Of a stretch of 45,322 nt of DNA, positions 42,338 to 45,322 are shown one piece after another. The DNA comes from BRH-c25 sp964619815. GTDB taxonomy: Bacteria; Bacillota; Clostridia; Lutisporales; Lutisporaceae. How positions within the stretch are numbered: position 1 is the first letter of the stretch; each line of letters opens with the position of its first letter. The notes beneath the pieces were generated by a model. The model saw nothing but the letters and a program-made list of their open reading frames with translations. It did no database searches and was not told the origin of the DNA. Where the stretch lies: positions 1 through 45,322 of the forward strand of contig CAZUGK010000018.1 in the NCBI GenBank assembly GCA_964619815.1, written 5' to 3'. The position numbers and the translations under genes were made by a program.

Positions 42338-42727
42338 ATGCCAAGCCCTTTCTTGCGGGTTGACACCCTTTTTATACCGGTTACAGACCTGGAAAAGGCG
42401 GTTGAATGGTATACACAAACTCTGGAATTCAAGCTGAACTGGAGAAATGATGAAGCCGGCTATGCTTGTGTTGATGGAGGAGTTTTACCTATTACATTGG
42501 CAAAGGTACCAGCGGATAAGGAGTTTATACCCTTTGCATATGCCCCATACAATCTCTTTGCTGTGGATATTGAGGAAGCACATCGGTACCTGACGGACAG
42601 AGGCATTGAAGCAAGTGAAATAGAGACATTATACAATACACGATGGTTTTGGTTCAGAGATCTTGAAGGGAACAGACTTGAGGTTTGCAGCTATCCGATT
42701 CAGTATACCCAAAACAATATCCCGTAA
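42338..42727 (+). CDS. VOC/glyoxalase-family protein
   Basis: A 129-residue protein with two beta-alpha-beta-beta-beta modules of the vicinal oxygen chelate fold (glyoxalase/bleomycin-resistance/dioxygenase). It begins LRVDTLFIPVTDLEKAVEWYTQTLEF and ends WFWFRDLEGNRLEVCSYP, where the Glu is the usual metal or substrate residue. Reaction not assignable. AGGAGATG lies 9 bases before the ATG. An intrinsic terminator follows at 42767-42796. Confidence 0.85.
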   Translation: MPSPFLRVDTLFIPVTDLEKAVEWYTQTLEFKLNWRNDEAGYACVDGGVLPITLAKVPADKEFIPFAYAPYNLFAVDIEEAHRYLTDRGIEASEIETLYNTRWFWFRDLEGNRLEVCSYPIQYTQNNIP

Positions 42728-42766
42728 ATTTCCTACATCACGTTTTTAAAATTATGTGTGATTTTC

Positions 42767-42796
42767 ACTGTATTGATTTTTTCAATACAGTTTTTT
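42767..42796 (+). terminator. intrinsic terminator after the VOC gene
   Basis: A perfect 10-bp stem ACTGTATTGA/TCAATACAGT with a 5-base T loop, followed by T6. It directly precedes the cadC promoter. Confidence 0.85.
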
Positions 42797-42797
42797 G

Positions 42798-42826
42798 TTG
42801 ACTTCTTTTAATAAGCGGAGTATTAT
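42798..42826 (+). promoter_or_regulatory. promoter of the cadC-cadA operon
   Basis: TTGACT (42798-42803), 17 bases, TATTAT (42821-42826). A strong sigma-A match just after the VOC terminator. Confidence 0.75.
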
Positions 42827-42846
42827 TTAAATGAAATATGAATACT

Positions 42847-42860
42847 TAAACATATGTTCA
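42847..42860 (+). promoter_or_regulatory. candidate CadC/ArsR operator
   Basis: An imperfect palindrome centred on CATATG (TAAACATATGTTCA), just downstream of the promoter. It resembles the AT-rich TGAAC-ATAT-GTTCA sites of ArsR/SmtB repressors. Repression of its own operon, relieved by metal, would fit. Confidence 0.5.
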
Positions 42861-42884
42861 TACATAAATATGATGGAGGAAATT

Positions 42885-43253
42885 ATGATTGAAAACAGAG
42901 AAAATATTGAGAGCTGCAGCTGCAATGTGATACACGAGGAGGCTGTGGCGAAAGCAAGGAGCAGCATGCCGGAAGAAGAGACTTTGTATGATTTGGCTGA
43001 ATTGTTTAAGGTTTTTGGCGATACAACGAGGATAAAGATATTATGTGCGTTGTTTGAATCCGAGATGTGCGTATGTGATATAGCCGCACTTTTGGGCATG
43101 AATCAATCTGCAATATCCCACCAGTTGAGAGTTCTTAAGCAGACCCGGCTGGTGAAATACAGAAAGGAAGGTAAGGTAGTATATTATTCCCTGGATGATG
43201 AGCACGTAAAACAGATATTCGATCAGGGTTTGGTTCATATCAACGAGATGTAG
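42885..43253 (+). CDS. cadC: ArsR/SmtB-family metal-sensing repressor (CadC-like)
   Basis: A 122-residue winged-helix repressor. The N-terminus has a Cys pair (SCSCNVIHEE) and the DNA-binding region contains ELFKVFGDTTRIKILCALFESEMCVCDIAALLGMNQSAISHQLRVL. The CVCD metal-site motif plus N-terminal cysteines is the CadC (Cd/Pb/Zn) type. It should bind the palindrome at 42847-42860 and release it on metal binding. GGAGG lies 6 bases before the ATG at 42885. The ATPase gene follows 35 bases later in the same operon. Confidence 0.9.
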   Translation: MIENRENIESCSCNVIHEEAVAKARSSMPEEETLYDLAELFKVFGDTTRIKILCALFESEMCVCDIAALLGMNQSAISHQLRVLKQTRLVKYRKEGKVVYYSLDDEHVKQIFDQGLVHINEM

Positions 43254-43288
43254 CTTCAAATGCAGCATTTTAGAATGGGGGTAAGGAC

Positions 43289-45322
43289 ATGGACATAGAA
43301 GCAGTAAAAGACCTTGGAAAAGAAGATAAATATATAAAAAGGGAATTTGTGCTCGATGGGCTTGGCTGAGCTAACTGTGCTGCCAAGATGGAGCTTGGCA
43401 TAAAATCCCTGGATGGGATTAGGAATGTATCTATTGATTTTGTAACAAAAAAGCTGAGGCTTGAAATATATGAGACCGCTGACCAGGTAAATGTGATAAA
43501 AGACGCTGAGGCAATTGTTAAGAAGATTGAGTCACATGTGGAGCTTAAGGAAATAAAACCTAAAAAGGCAGGAGAAATCAACTCAAAAACAGAGGATGAG
43601 TCAGACAGCCAAAGGCCGAAGCTCATTCAAACAGGCATTGGGGCTGCACTATTCGCAGCAGCGATTTTGTTCAGGCTTTCTGAGGCTGTTGAATTGGCGA
43701 TGTATCTTGCGGCGTATGTGCTTGTGGGGCGGGAAGTGCTGCAGAAGTCAATAAGGAATATCGCACGGGGACAGGTGTTTGATGAGAATTTCCTCATGAG
43801 TCTGGCAACCATCGGCGCCTTTGCCATAGGTGAATATTCCGAAGGAGTTGCCGTAATGCTCTTTTATCAGGTGGGTGAGATGTTTCAGGACATAGCGGTA
43901 AACAGATCCAGAAAGTCAATAAAAGCTTTGATGAACATACGGCCTGATTATGCAAACCTGGCGATTGACGGTCAACTGGTGCAGGTACCGCCGGAAGAGG
44001 TCGCAGTCGGAGCTGAAGTAGTTGTTAAGCCGGGGGAACGAGTTCCTTTGGATGGTAGGATAACAGAAGGAAGGTCCATGGTGGACACCTCTGCCCTTAC
44101 AGGAGAATCAGTTCCAAGAGAAGTAGCAGCAGGGGATGATATACTGGCTGGTTTTATAAATAAAAACGGAGTTCTTACTGTGGAAGTAAGCAAGGAGTTT
44201 GGAGAATCGACGGTAGCAAAGATTCTGGATATGGTGCAGAATGCAAGCAGTAAAAAATCGCAAACAGAAAACTTCATTACAAAGTTTGCAAGGTATTACA
44301 CTCCTATAGTTGTGTTTTCTGCATTGGCACTTGCAGTTATTCCTCCGATTATATTTCCGGGGGAAGTTTTCTCGGACTGGCTTTATAGGGCATTGATTTT
44401 CCTGGTTGTTTCATGTCCTTGCGCCCTGGTTATATCCATACCTTTGGGATTTTTCGGAGGTATCGGCGGTGCTTCGAGAAATGGGGTGCTTATAAAAGGC
44501 AGCAACTATCTTGAGGCATTGAACAATGTAGACACTATTGTGTTTGACAAGACTGGGACACTCACAAAAGGGGTCTTTAGAGTAACAGAAGTAAAGGCTA
44601 TGGGTGGGATTAGCCAGGAAGAGCTTTTGAAATATGCTGCATTTGCAGAGTCTTATTCCAGCCATCCTATTGCGACATCGATATTAAAGGCCTACGGCAG
44701 TGAAGTGGATACAAAGGAAGTAACAAATTATGACGAGATCTCAGGGTTTGGAGTCAAAGCAGAGGTACTGGGACGGAAAATAGCTGCAGGAAATGCAAGA
44801 ATGATGGAACTGGAAGGAATGGCATATGAAAATCCCGATACTATAGGAACAGTTGTGCATGTTATTATAGATGGAACCTATGCCGGATATATAGTAATAT
44901 CTGATGAGCTGAAGGAGGATGCGGAAAAGGCTATACGCCTTCTCAAGAGTTCAGGCATCAGAAAGGCAGTGATGCTTACCGGAGATGTAAGGGCAGTGGG
45001 AGAGAAAGTAGCGGCAAGGCTGGGACTGGATGAGGTGCATTCGGAGCTTTTGCCGGATCAAAAGGTTGAAAAGCTGGAAGAGATAAAGAATATGGGGTCT
45101 AAGGGTAAAGTTGCCTTTGTGGGAGACGGTATAAATGACGCTCCTGTACTTGCAAGGGCTGATATAGGAATTGCCATGGGCGGCCTGGGCTCTGATGCGG
45201 CAATTGAAGCTGCTGATATAGTAATTATGACTGATGAGCCGTCGAAAATAGTAAGCGCAATAAGGATTGCAAAGAAAACCAGAAGAATCGTATGGCAGAA
45301 TATAATATTTGCAATGAGCATA
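43289..45322 (+). CDS. cadA: CadA/ZntA-type P1B ATPase, partial, with candidate Sec in its metal-binding motif
   Basis: The gene runs off the right edge after 678 codons. It has a heavy-metal-associated (HMA) domain at residues 18-85, membrane helices, an actuator domain (TGES), the metal-passage motif SCPCALV (C376-P-C378), phosphorylation motif DKTGT (Asp420), HP in SSHPIA and hinge GDGINDAP. This is the Zn/Cd/Pb-exporting P1B-2 group. In the HMA domain the normal GLxCxxC reads GLG-TGA-ANC: codon 27 (43367-43369) is TGA in the exact place of the first metal-binding Cys. A 7-bp hairpin follows at 43381-43400. So it is probably read as selenocysteine (UxxC), though a nonsense or sequence error is possible. 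GTAAGGAC precedes the ATG. Confidence 0.8.
43381..43400 (+). promoter_or_regulatory. candidate bacterial SECIS hairpin in cadA
   Basis: TGCCAAG-ATGGAG-CTTGGCA: a perfect 7-bp stem and 6-base loop. The loop begins 18 bases after the in-frame TGA, within the usual 16-37. The first two loop bases are A and T rather than containing G, unless the closing G-C pair opens; so the match is good in place but not perfect in loop sequence. Confidence 0.5.

Noticed and set aside
41855..45322. TGA read as tryptophan (alternate genetic code)
   Set aside because: Many genes in the window end normally at TGA, and Trp is encoded by TGG throughout.

Overview
The window looks like a chromosomal segment of an anaerobic, spore-forming member of the Clostridia (Firmicutes). 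The DNA is A+T-rich with strong GGAGG-type ribosome binding sites and frequent TTG/GTG starts. It carries oxygen-sensitive iron-sulfur enzymes (a CooS-like protein and a nitrogenase-like reductase), a SAM-I and a GEMM riboswitch, two chemoreceptors, and two small genes with promoters that resemble late sporulation promoters. I cannot name the species. No rRNA, tRNA, CRISPR array, transposase or replication origin was seen.

Layout. 1-9200 holds mixed single genes: a methyltransferase, a copper-amine-oxidase-type stalk-domain protein, a radical SAM protein, an aminotransferase, a YdcF-type membrane protein, a GNAT remnant, a chemoreceptor and a FetAB-like ABC exporter. REP-like inverted repeats lie between some of them. 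9365-10312 is a secreted protein with three fibronectin type III domains. 10453-18063 (minus strand) is the most striking region: one operon with a consensus promoter and a SAM-I riboswitch, encoding NifH-like, MetN, MetP, MetQ, NifB-like, NifD-like, NifK-like and NifX-like proteins. I read it as a sulfur-salvage reductase of the methylthio-alkane reductase kind, not a nitrogen-fixation system. A Nit2/omega-amidase-like gene is divergent from it.

19190-27122 is a cell-envelope block: a DedA-PAP2 fusion, a DedA protein, a flippase, an ECF sigma factor with small membrane proteins, an active-type PAP2 phosphatase, an ABC-2 transporter and an exported protein. Two matching ECF-type promoters, one before dedA and one before the sigma gene, suggest one regulon for lipid-carrier handling. 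27263-30998 is a four-carbon sugar-acid catabolic set (DUF1537 kinase, PdxA2, GntP) whose kinase is interrupted by an in-frame TGA. 31139-39312 has a YkvI-M15 peptidase fusion, a CBS protein, a GEMM riboswitch ahead of an HD-GYP gene, a PPC/DUF296 protein, a nitroreductase, a second chemoreceptor and an HD hydrolase.

39564-45322 contains a CooS-like protein with an altered C-cluster ligand, two small minus-strand genes sharing a promoter of sigma-K appearance, a VOC protein, and a CadC-CadA metal-resistance operon running off the right edge. Two genes here, the small proline-rich membrane protein and the CadA-type ATPase, read through an in-frame TGA followed at the right distance by a short hairpin. 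In the ATPase the TGA replaces the first Cys of the metal-binding CxxC motif. Both are candidate selenoproteins.
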